This document shows positions 33,115 through 44,336 of a stretch of 64,000 bases of DNA, piece after piece (position 1 is the first letter of the stretch; each line of letters starts with the position of its first letter). Position numbers and translations under genes: made by a program. Below the pieces are notes generated by a model, which was given only the letters and a program-made list of their open reading frames with translations, did no database searches and was not told where the DNA came from. Source of the DNA: Helichrysum umbraculigerum (lineage: Eukaryota; Streptophyta; Magnoliopsida; Asterales; Asteraceae); assembly GCA_949592205.1 (NCBI GenBank), contig CATIUR010000005.1:108931277-108995276 (forward strand), given 5' to 3'.

Positions 33115-36100
33115 TAGAGTCAGTGAAGAGTTGAGGATACTTGAGTCTCATTTGGTCTTCCCATTCCCAGGTGAATTCTGGACCACGCCGCGAATTCCAC
33201 CTGACCTTGACGATGGGAATACGACTTTGTTTGATTTTTTTGACCTCACGGTCAATGATTTCAGATGGTTCCTCAACAAATTATCGACGCGAATCTCGTC
33301 GAGTGGAATGATAAGTGTTTCATCGGACAGGCATTTCTTTAAGTTAGAAATGTGAAAGGTAGGGTGCACGCTGCTGAGTTCGGATGGCAGCTGCAATCGG
33401 TATGCCACGGGGCCAATCCTTTCGAGGATCTCAAAAGGCCAGATGTACCTGGGATTTAACTTCCCGTGTTTACCGAATCGAATTACGCCTTTCCAAGGCG
33501 ATACTTTCAGGAGTACTCGGTCCCCAACCTGGAACACGAGTGGTTTGCGCCTAATGTCAGCGTAACTTTTCTGACGGTCACGCGCGGCTTTGAGCCGGTT
33601 TTGGATTTCAACAATTTTCTCGGTGGTTTCGTGTATGAGTTCAGGACCAGTGAGTTGACTGTCTCCCACTTCAGTCCAACAGATCGGTGATCGACACTTA
33701 TGACCGTACAGTGCCTCAAATGGTGCAGCCTTAATGCTGGCGTGATAGCTGTTATTGTAGGAAAACTCGCACAATGGTAGGTGTCTTTCCCAGTTTGCAC
33801 CGAAATCAACTATGCAGGCTCGTAGCATATCTTCCAGTGTCTGAATAGTTCGTTCACTCTAGCCATCCGTTTGAGGGTGATACGCGGTACTCATGTCAAG
33901 ATGGGTACCCAGTGATTTTTTGAGTGTTTGCCAGATCGAGATGTGAAACGAGCATCTCTATCGGAGATAATCGAGGTAGGGACACCGTGTCGAGAAACAA
34001 TTTCTTTGATGTAGATTTGTGCGAGGCGTTCCATTTTATCGGTTTCCTTGATTGCCAGGAAGTGAGCAGATTTTGTGAGACGATCGACGATCACCCAAAT
34101 GGTATCGCAACCGCTCGACGACTTGGGTAGTTTGGTTATGAAATCCATGGCAATTTTTTCCCATTTCCATTCAGGGATGTCGGGCTGTTGAAGTAAACCA
34201 GAAGGTTTTTGATGTTCGGTTTTGACTTTCGAGCAAGTAAGACACTTGCTGACGTAAGTGGCGATTTCAGCTTCCATGTTTGGCCACCAATAAAACTCTT
34301 TGATGCCGTGATACATTTTATCGGACCCCGGGTGGATTGAATATTTGGACTTGTGAGCCTCATCCATCACCAAGTCTCGTAGGTTCCCAAAACTAGGCAA
34401 CCGGATTCGGTTAGAGAAGTACCTAACTCCATTAGGTCTGATTTCGAATTGTTTATCCATGCCTCGTAAGGCCTCGTTTTTGACATTATCGGGTTTGAGA
34501 GCTTCGAGTTGAGCGGTGAGAATTTGGATATTCAGGTCGTTGTGAATTGTCATGCTGAGGGCTCGGACTCGGAGTGGTCTTGTTCGTTCCTTTCGACTGA
34601 GAGCATCGGCAACCACGCTTGCCTTGCCTGGATGATATTTGATCTCACAGTCGTAATCGGTGAGTAATTCAACCCATCTACGTTGTCTCATGTTAAGGTC
34701 TTTTTGGTCGAAGATGTGTTGGAGACTTTTATGGTCGGTGAATATGGTACTTCGGGTACCATAAAGGTAATGTCTCCAGATTTTGAGGGCAAATACCACG
34801 GCCCCTAACTCGAGGTCATGAGTCATATAGTTCTTCTCGTGCACTTTGAGTTGTCGGGAGGCGTAAGCAATGACCTTGTCTCGTTGCATCAACACGCAAC
34901 CGAGACCTTGGTGAGAAGCATCGCAGTATACCACGAAGCTGTAGTTTCAACAGCTGAAATGCTGACTTTTGTTTATCGGTCCAATCGAACTTCTTATCTT
35001 TCTGAGTCAGTACCGTGAGTGGTTGTGCTATTTTTGAGAAGTTTTCAATAAACCGGCGATAGTACCCCGCCAATCCCAAGAATTGGCGTACCTCGGTGGG
35101 AGTGGTTGGCGCTTGCCAGTCCTTGGTTGCCTCAATTTTTGATGGGTCTACATGAATTCCCTGGCTGTCAATCACGTGTCCAAGGAATTGAACGGTTTTT
35201 ATCCAGAACTCACACTTAGAGAATTTGGCGTAAAGCTCCTCGTGTCTAAGTAGTTCCAGAATGGTTTTGAGATGTCGCGCATGCTCTTGTTCGTTGCACG
35301 AATAGATGAGGATGTCATCAATGAAGACGATGACAAACTTGTCAAGATAGAGTTTACACACCCAATTCATAAGGTCCATGAATACAGCCGGTGCGTTGGT
35401 TAGACCGAATGGCATCACTTGGAATTCATAATGCCCATAACGGGTTCTGAATGCGGTTTTTGGGATGTCGGCATCGTGAACACGCAATTGATGAAAACCT
35501 GATCGAAGATCAATCTTTGAATAACAGTTTGATCCTTGAAGTTGATCGAACAGATCATCGATTCGGGGAAGTGTGTATCGGTTCTTGACGTTTAGCTTGT
35601 TCAACACTCGGTAGTCGATGCACATTCTGAATGAACCGTCTTTCTTTTTGACAAACAAGACCGGAGCTCCCCAAGGTGAAGAACTCGGTCTGATGAATCC
35701 TCTATCCAGTAGTTCCTACAACTGAGAAGACAACTCCTGAAGTTCGGATGGGGCTAGGCGGTACGGTGCTCGGGCCACTGGTGCGGCACCCGGCACGAGA
35801 TCAATAGAGAACTCAACCTTTCTAGGTGGAGGTAAACCAGGTAGTTCTTTTGGAAAGACTTCGGGAAAGTCTCTAACGATTGGCACATCTTCAAGTCGCT
35901 TCTCCTCCGACTTTTTTTCCGTGATGTGTGCGAGAATTGCTGGATAACCCTTCCTCAGAAGTTTTCGGGTTTTCAAACAGGAGATTATGTTTAGTCTCGA
36001 CCCACCGGTCTCCCCCTGTATGATCAAGGTTCTACCGACGGCGAGAGGGATGCGGACGATCTTATCATGACAAACAATTTCGGCCCGATGCTTGGACAAC

Positions 36101-37425
36101 CAATCCATACCCACGATGACGTCGAAACTTCCTAGTTCAACAGGCATAAGATTGATTGAGAAGATTTCGTCGGCTAAGTTTAAAGTGCAATTAGGTATCA
36201 CACTATCGGTTTCTATGAGTTTACCATTTGCAAGTTCTACGGTGTACTTAGCATCTAAGGCCGCGTGGGTGATATCAAGTAGTGGGCAAAACTCATCAGA
36301 AATAAAGCTCCTATCTGCACCAGTATCAAATAGAATAGAAGCAGATAAGTTGTTGAGGAGGAACATACCCAAGACCATATTCGGGTCTTGACGGGCGTCC
36401 CCTGAGCTGATCACGAAGGCTCTGCTCCGAGCGTTGTTGTTGCGGTTGTTGTCGTTGTTGTTGTTGTTCTTCAGCTTGGGGCAGTTGCTCTTGAAATGCC
36501 CAGAATTTCCGCACCCAAAGCAGGTCTTTAGTGCATTGGTATTAGGGTTAGGAATGTTGGCTCAGCAATCCTTGGCTAGGTGCCCGAACCGTTTGCAGTT
36601 GGTGCAAGGGCAGGAACCGTCATGATGACGATTGCATTTGGGACAGTAGGGTTTGTTCCCGATGTACCCTTTCTTTTCCGTAGTCCCCGAGGAATAAGCC
36701 TTAACAGACTCAGGCTTTTTGTTGGTGGTTTGGTTGGATGAGTTGGGGTTTCCTTCCCATTTGCGTTTGTTGTTTGCAGATGGGGTCGATGTTGTGCCAC
36801 GGCGGACAGAGTTTGCTGTCAGTTCATGGGCCATACGGATGATGCTCTAAATAGTACCCGGTTTGGATGAAGTCACCAGGTCTTGAAGTCTGTCAGGAAG
36901 TCCATCGACATATTTCTCGATCCTCTTGTACTCAGGATCGACCATGGTTGGGCACAGAAGTGCTAGTTGGTGGAAACGGTTGGTGTACCCCGTGATGTCA
37001 TCACCCTGCATTTTGTGGTTCCAGAATTCCACTTCCAGCTGTTTCAACTCCTCCCATGGGAGTTTGTAAGCATTAGCAATACCCACAGTCTAGGCATAGG
37101 TGTTCCACCAGGTGAGAGTGGTGTTAGAGAAAGTACTGATGGAGAACTTGACCTTGTCTTCCTCCGTGCAGTTGCAGATAAGGAATACAGATTCGATTTT
37201 CTCGATCCAGCGTACCAGACCGATCGCTCCTTCGGTACCCGCAAAGCTCAAGGGTTTGCAGTTCTGAAAGTCCTTGTAAGAGCAGGGTTTGGGTTGTGGC
37301 CCATTAGTAGTTGTATCTTCGCTACTAGGAGTTGGTGTTCGGGTGGCCAAGGCTTGTGCCACGCTGAGGGCAATCAGACCCGCAATTTCGGCTTCACTAA
37401 AGGTGATTTGTCGGCGAGGTGGCAT
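33115..37425 (-). pseudogene. gag-pol: Tekay A copy 3 gag-pol, broken
   Basis: Stops shared with the other copies: TAG 37092-37090, 35718-35716 and 33861-33859. Private: TAG 36849-36847 (a Gln CAG elsewhere) and TGA 36564-36562 (an Arg CGA elsewhere). A 44-bp deletion at about 34938 removes the start of RNase H. The C run at the RT/RNase H boundary has the shorter, in-frame length, and the A run in the chromodomain also keeps frame, so copy 3 lacks two lesions that copies 1 and 2 share. The integrase single-base loss is present. Confidence 0.92.
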
Positions 37426-37691
37426 GATGCTGAACAAGAAAAGAACAAGGAAAAGAAATAAGATAATTGCATGAAATTTCTGATATATCACAAGTGTATA
37501 TGATGAGATACACGATGACAGTACGAGGTGATAATCACATTCCATTTAGATAATCGAGTTGGATACACGGTACAAGTTTTTCCATAAGGTTACAGAACAG
37601 TAGTAGTACAAAAGTGCCGGGAATTGTTACATCCGGTTGAATTACATAGGTCCTAATTAACTAGTTAACTGGTTACAAGCTACAGACTGAT

Positions 37692-38204
37692 CTAATCTTG
37701 ATGCAGATTAATCCGCTCCATCAGCGCGACGAGGCGGTCCACAGTTTCTGCAAGTCTGTTAGCTTGCCTGGCGTTGTCTTCAACCAAGGCCAGTCGTTGT
37801 ACCAGTGCTTGAGAGTACTTCTCAGCCTCCTGTGAAAAACGTTCACATTCCTCTAGTCGGTCTCTTATGAGTTCATCCGCACCTAATTCAGCGGTCATTG
37901 AATCCTGAATTATGCTTACAGAGAGGCTGGTATCCTCTTGTTCTCGCTGGAGTTGTGATATATGATCAAGAGCTTGGCGGAGTAGGTAGGTCATTCGGTG
38001 TTGTTCCCGTTCGAGATTCTCAAGCCTTTGCTCCTGACGGCGGAGTTGGGTAGCCAACACTGGCACCGTGGGGTGTGCCGAGTTCCGAGAGTTATGAACA
38101 GGATAGGGGCTGCTTCGAGGTGGCCTAGTGTTTCTCCTGGCTACTCGTGGGTTTCGTGATCCATGTGAATGAGAGCGTGACAAATTGGGTGGTGTGTTTG
38201 TCAT
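37692..38204 (-). CDS. 170-residue ORF upstream of gag, Tekay A copy 3
   Basis: Full-length. It differs from copy 1 at three residues (A2T, a Ser to Pro near residue 45 and an Arg to Gln near residue 137). No stop or frameshift. Confidence 0.65.
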   Translation of the reverse strand: MTNTPPNLSRSHSHGSRNPRVARRNTRPPRSSPYPVHNSRNSAHPTVPVLATQLRRQEQRLENLEREQHRMTYLLRQALDHISQLQREQEDTSLSVSIIQDSMTAELGADELIRDRLEECERFSQEAEKYSQALVQRLALVEDNARQANRLAETVDRLVALMERINLHQD

Positions 38205-38511
38205 TCCTGTGGCAGAGTGTAAGTAAGACGAGGCTAGTATATAGGTAAGTACATAATATCCAGCCTAGTGTCTAGCACGTATCAAGTAATGGTCCGGTTC
38301 TCTCGTGGTCAGAGTCAACCAACATATCCCCGTTCAACATAATCGTTTCAGACCTTACATCATCTTTCCTTAATTGTACATAGTTGATCAGGCTATGTTA
38401 AATTAAAGTCGTATGCTGTAATTCCTGAACCAGTCATGCCTAATAAGGAAATACTGCCTAACGGTCATAGTCCAGGCCCACTAAATGCAACCTAGTTCAC
38501 TATAACCTTAG

Positions 38512-38523
38512 GCTCTGATACCA
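38512..38523 (-). other. primer-binding site, Tekay A copy 3
   Basis: TGGTATCAGAGC on the minus strand, three bases from LTR 4. Confidence 0.88.
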
Positions 38524-38526
38524 ATC

Positions 38527-41022
38527 TGTAACACCCCCTAAATTAATGATTTGCGGAAGCATACTTGGGTGTTACTAATCAATATACAAAGCACAAGATA
38601 TACAGCAAACGACCTCTAAATGAGACGTTGTAAAACGATTTCATATGAAATAAATGTTTGAAAACTCAATGTTTTTGTATACAAAATGTAGTTCCCTAGA
38701 GTCCACGCGTATAGCGGGAGATTCTATTACATAATCAAATATACAAAAGATAATGCTAAGAATCTCCGTTAATGCAGTTGGGTTGAAATCATGCGACTCT
38801 AGCTAAGTCCGGGAGTAATCCTACTCCGTAAGTGTACCTGAGAATACATGCTAAAAGGTCAACACGAATGTTGGTGAATCTCACAGGTTTGTATGTAATA
38901 ATAGTTTTTTAACACAAGATTTCATCAGTAGTGCCCGTAGGCGTAAATCAAGTATTTGCAATCCTGCAAATGTAAAATAAGTAAGTTATACCGTTGCCAT
39001 GAGGCTCATAATCGAAGCTTAACCCGTAAGTAATAAGTTGCTCCCGTGACATGCTCGTAACTGAGCAAGCATAAGTAACGAATAATAGTCGCCCGTTTAT
39101 ACAGTATGGTTCGTGGTAGCGCTACTACCCCGGGCGGGGAGGGTCATTTCCCTAATGGATCCATTAACTAGTGTTCGCGCTAAAGTCCATAACTAACGAT
39201 ATATGATGAAGAGACTTCAGTAGAAAGTAAGTAACTCATGCAATCCCGTATAGTAAAATGAATAGTTCGTACTTGTGTACAAGAAAAGTAAGCTATGTAT
39301 CTCACCCCGTATGTAAAACAGTAAAAGTGGGGCTGTAAGACTCACCTGAGTCGAGTAGTAAGCAGTAGTAAACAGTGGGTAGTGTGTAGGTTCTCCGAAC
39401 CCGTAACCTTTAAATGCCTAAACATATAAAGTTAGGTAAGTATATGTCTCGCAAGACCATCTAGGCTAGTTGTCTACACAACTCGTTATGTCCAATGTTG
39501 GTTCGTTATCGTTTGTTCTTAGAAACATGGTTGGCCCGTTGGTGACGGTTTGTATTAGCGATTCCAAAGTGTTACTCTTGAAAAATATGTCTCAATTTGT
39601 TTATAATGTCGTATCGTAATAAGGTTTGAAGTTGTTTAAGTTCGACACTTGGTGTGAAATGTATTTACAAACTCTAAGTGACGGGGGTCCGGGGGCAGCG
39701 CCCCTGGTAGCGGGGTCCAAGGGGCAGAGCCCCTGGTTGGGGTCGAGCTGCCAAGTCAGCTTGGAAAATTTTTATACCTACTACTTTCCTTTAGTGAACA
39801 CGTATCCGAAATATGAATTTGGAGTAAAATTAGGTGGTAAAATCTTGGTTCCAACACTTAGTAAAAATCTGAGTTTTCAGGGTTCTGTTTTATGCGACGT
39901 AGCATGCGACGTAAGGTGCGACGTGGGTTCGGTTTGCGACGTAGGGTGTTGCGTCTCTAATGCGACGTGGGTTCGGTTTGCGACGTTAAGGCTGATGTCG
40001 CTATATGCGACGTCGCAATTTAATGCGACGTTGAGGCTAATGTCGCACCTGCGACATCGTGAAGGGTTTTGCGACGTTGTAGCTAACATCGCATAAATCT
40101 GAGTCCAAAAGCGACGTTACGGTCTGATGATCGGAATTTGTGTCGAAAACGTGTTTTCCGGCCACCGTTCGGTTCAAAACTTTTACCCAACCCATATTTG
40201 GACATTATAAGCTTAAATAACGCATAATCACGTAAAAATAAGTAGAATCGAGGGGTTTCGACTTTTGTCGGAAAACTTACAAAGTGTCGGATTAAAAATC
40301 CGAAAAGATAGAAGTATAGATCGTTGCGTGGTGATCGTTTTTCCTAAAAGAGCTTTGCGATCCGGTGTCGTGTGGCGGTAGTATTTTGTGATTTTGTGTG
40401 ATGGTGGTTGTGTGGTGTTTGAGAGAAAAAGAAGAGAAGAAAGAGAAGAGAAAGATGAGAAGTGAGAAAGTGGGGAGGGGATCCTCCCTTTTTGGCTGCA
40501 TTTTCGTGGGGCCCACCCCTATGTGGGTGTGTCCCAAACTTGTTCCCCGCGTTTGCGCTCCGTGCGGTGTTTGTTTTCCCGATTGTTTAAACGTTTAAAT
40601 ATTTTTGTATACGTTTAAATATAAGTTTTAAGATGTGAATATTTATTAAATGTTTTACTTGGATTATTTTATCAAACCTCTAATAATTTGGATTATAATA
40701 AAATGTAGTTTAAATTAATTTGCGTATTTATCGTTTTTAAATCGTGTAAGCTTTAACCGTGTGATACAAGACAATTTAGAAGTATTACTCAAAATGTTAT
40801 CAATAATGTTTTTATGATTTAATCAAAATGTTTCACCAACGTCCGAAATAATTGAACCGAATTACATTCGATTTAAACTTGTACGATTTATTCAAATCGT
40901 ACAATTTGTATATATTCATCAATCTATATTTCGATACATTAATTAGCCTAACACATAACTAATTACATGTATTAACAGTTAATTAGGCACTAATTACTAG
41001 TCCTAATTTGGCGGGTGTTACA
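38527..41022 (-). repeat. Tekay A LTR 4 (5' LTR of copy 3)
   Basis: 2496 bp; ends GCGGGTGTTACA next to the target duplication. It has the LTR 1 variants ATAGCGGG and CAGTTGGG. Word array at 39894-40120. Confidence 0.95.
39894..40120 (-). repeat. GCGACGT word array in Tekay A LTR 4
   Basis: Same array, with private changes such as GCGTCTC for GCGTCGC. Confidence 0.9.
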
Positions 41023-41027
41023 ACCTC
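41023..41027. repeat. target-site duplication ACCTC, right
   Basis: Right partner of the duplication at 14537-14541, flanking the complete four-LTR array. Confidence 0.93.
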
Positions 41028-41255
41028 ACATGGACTTAGAGTAAAGAAGAAACTGAAACATGGGGCTCTCTACTTATACGTAGGAAATGGTTTACGTGCA
41101 GCTGTAGAAGCCATTGGAAGTTTTGACTTGGTTCTGCCTTCGGGCTTGATTATTGTATTAGACAATTGTTATTATGCAGCTACTATTACTAGAGGTGTTC
41201 TTTCAGTTTCACTTTTGAAAGATAACGGATTTATCAATGTTTTTAATGATTATGG
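41028..41255 (+). pseudogene. copia C protease region, continuation
   Basis: Continues the frame broken at 14541: after the duplicated ACCTC the codons read on as SHGLRVKKK, then KHGALYLYVGNG and ITRGVLSVSLLKDNGF, as expected between protease and integrase of this copia type. It is cut at 41255 by the Tekay B LTR. The rest of copia C is not in the window. Confidence 0.8.
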
Positions 41256-44200
41256 TGTGACACCCGACGATTTAGGGTTACTTATTAACCTGCTAGAAAC
41301 CCTAATTACGTGTGTTTAGTTTAGTATTAGGCTAAATACTTGTAATTACTTGTAACCATTTGTATATTTATGTGAATATACACTCCCGTAATTGATTTAT
41401 ATTACGCTTATGTAATTAGTTGTAATTACGCTTACGCAATTTGGTGAAATTGTGCGAAACAACCGGACGGAGTCCGACACAGTATAAATACGGACGTTGG
41501 TGATAATATTTAACGAATCATTAATATCGTATAAAGTAACACAAACGCGACGAAAACGCGCAGAATGCGCCCGATAATCGAAAGAAAGCCAAAATATATT
41601 TTTATAACTTAAAATATATTATTTTGTATAAAATTATTACTGAAAACATCGTATGATAGTTCATCAATAAAAACGTCTATTTAAAACGTTACGCGATTAA
41701 ACCCCCCGTAAAACAAACACACAAATCGAGACCGATAAATAAACGAAACATTTTTATAAGTGCTTTCAAGTATTTAGAATAAATATTTCAAGTGATAATA
41801 TCAAAATTTACTTCTTCATTTAAATACGCGGATTAAACATTTTACGTATATATAAACGTCAAAACAATCGAGTAAACGAACGAGAAACGTAGCGAATTAA
41901 ATTAAGAACAAGAAAATGACTAAAATACCCTTGTGGGGGTGCCACAAAAACCGGCCCAAGGCCACCTCCCACATCCACCACTCCATTTACATGCAATTGA
42001 AATGATTGTTATTCCTTTCTTCATCCATTTGATAGGCATGCAATACTTACACTCTCATTTCATTTGATTACACTCTTCCCCTCACCCAAACTCTCTCTCC
42101 CTCCTCAATTCCACCAGATTTTTACACAACCTAAAACCACCAATTCCACCACCATAAGTCCACCAAAATCCACCACAAGCCACCACCAAAAATCTTCACC
42201 ATTTCTCAAGATTTTTACAAGGAATTGAAGCTCAAGAACTCTCCATCCCAAATCTGTCCATACTTCTTCAAAATCATCATTATGAAGATCCTTTCTACCT
42301 TAGTTTACTCTTATTAACACGTTATATAGTTCACCTAACTAGATTATGTCCAAAATTGTGGTTAAAAATCGTTTTTGAAGAACATACATGGATCTACATA
42401 ATCTGTTCCAGAAAACACAGGTTACGAAAATGGTCATATATGGAGTTCTAGGAAGAATTAGATAACAAATTTTTTTTAAAAGTTGCATATTGAAAAGGGT
42501 TACAACTTTTATGCTTTACACTTTTTACAGATCTGTACGTATTTTTGGTTATAAACTGATCTTTGAGTCTGGTCTGAAAGTTTTCGAAAACCGAGTTCGG
42601 TTGTTACGCGGAATTAATTGACTATCGAAATGAACACTACAAATCTCAGAAATTTTATACTAGGTACTAGATACATGAATGATCAGTTGATAAAAATTGT
42701 AGACCTTACTTTGGACCAGAAGTGATAGAAATTAAATGGCGAACCAAACCGACAAAAGTAAAAAATATGAAACATTGAAGTCTTAAGTTGCATGTTAAAA
42801 ACTGACACTTTGGGTGAACTCCGACATGAACTAACAAATTTTATGGACTCTATAAACTGATGTATGTGTTGGGTAAAAGTTTCGGGTCAAACCGGGTAGG
42901 TTTGACCAAGTTAACAAAAACGGCTCGATTTCTAAAAACGACAAAACTTACTATTTTTGGAAAGTGGTAACAAAAATGGGTTTGGGTGACTTAGTTAGTA
43001 ACTTGGACCAAAAACTAAACTTAGAAAGTTTCCCAAATGAAAAATCGACACTTAGAACACTTGGATTAAATATTGAAAAACTGATCAGGCTCAAGTGTCG
43101 CTTAACTAGCGACACTTACCTATGTGACGCCTAATCTAGCGTCACTTATCCTTAGTGCAGCCCAATTATTCAAATTGCTTATTTAGCGTCACTTGACCCA
43201 GTGCCGCCTGAACTAAATGTCGCCTATAGCGACACTTACCCCAAGTGTCGCTGCCAATTTAAAAATCACATTTAACGTCACTTAACCTAGTGCCGCTAAC
43301 CAACCAAGTGTCGCCTATAGCGACACTTATTTGAGTGACGCTAATTATTAAGAAATTGAATTTAGCGACACTTCCCAAGTGTCGCTGTCCCATCAAGTGT
43401 CGCCCCTAAGTGACGCCTAAAACAGAAACTTCAAAACTAGTTTTCACACTAAGTGTCGAACTAACACAACTTCAATACTTGTATGCGATACAACACATGA
43501 AACATATACTTGGATAGTATACAGTGAAACAACACATAATAATAATGGTTTAAGATTATTATTACAAACTTTCACCAACGGGTCGTACACATGTTTGATA
43601 AACGAACTTGAACAACTTCTTTGGACATTAACCCTCCACCTACACGATTGGCTTAAGTGGACATTGACCCCCACTTATACAATCGCTATAGATGGTCTTA
43701 TGAGACATCTACTTACACAACCTTATACGTTTAGGATGTTAGAAGGTTGCGCTTTGGACCTTGCTTGCTATTTGATTATTGCTTGCTACCTGCTAAACTC
43801 TGGTGAGTTTCATAGCCCCTTTTTACTGTTTTTCAACTGGGGTGAGAATACATACAACTGTTTTATACAACTGCTTATATGATCACAAGTACTGGTAACA
43901 ACTTTTCGTACGGATTGCATGAGACCTGATTTAATCCACTAAAGTCCTCTACATCATAGTTCGTTAAAATTTATGCGTGAATACTATTGGGTAGATCTAT
44001 CAGGGTTTGACACAAACCTCGTCCGGGCTAGTCGCGCTAGCCAACCCACGGACGCAATATTATTTGTGATTTAGAAGTGTATCGGATTAGTACACTTACT
44101 TGAGGCAAACAACGTTAAGCTCGAACTATGAGACTCATTGCAAATGGTATACTTATATTGCAATATGCAATACTTTTACTTATCGTTGGTTAACGATACT

Positions 44201-44336
44201 TTTAAACTGTCATTTTTGAATGATACAACTTGGAATCTTGTGGATCATAACTAAACCTATGAACTCACCAACTTTATGTTGACCTTTTAGTAAGTATTTC
44301 TCAGGTAACCTGCCGTAGTAGGAAACTTTTGGAAAG
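41256..44336 (+). mobile_element. Tekay B LTR, truncated at its 3' end
   Basis: Opens TGTGACACCCG; inserted in copia C (left flank TATGG). It aligns in order with the Tekay A and Tekay D LTRs (for example CGGACGTTGGTGA near 41493 and AAAGTTTCGGGTCAAACCG near 42881), but in plus orientation. TATA element TATAAATA at 41483-41490. It is cut at 44336 by the Athila LTR, roughly 300 bp short of the expected end judged from Tekay D. No internal region is present. Confidence 0.8.
43093..43418 (+). repeat. GCGACACTT/GTGACGC word array in Tekay B LTR
   Basis: About twenty words (AAGTGTCGC, GCGACACTT, GTGACGC, GCGTCACTT, AGTGCCGC). It is followed by the anchor CTAAAACAGAA...CTAAGTGTCG, which also follows the arrays of Tekay A and C. 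The alphabet is that of copia B. Confidence 0.92.

Larger units (their letters stand above)
14542..41022 (-). mobile_element. tandem Tekay-type Ty3 array (Tekay A): 4 LTRs, 3 internal regions
   Basis: Four LTRs (14542-17039, 22553-25050, 30564-33057, 38527-41022) alternate with three internal regions, all on the minus strand, with no host DNA or duplications between units. Only one target duplication, around the whole, is seen. Internal regions carry an initiator Met primer site, an upstream 170-residue ORF, gag with zinc knuckles, protease, RT, RNase H, integrase and a chromodomain, which is the order of Tekay/Del chromoviruses. All copies are broken. Confidence 0.93.

Noticed and set aside
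43444..43882. Short frames on both strands in the Tekay B LTR
   Set aside because: They lie in a stretch also present in the Tekay D LTR and carry no protein features.
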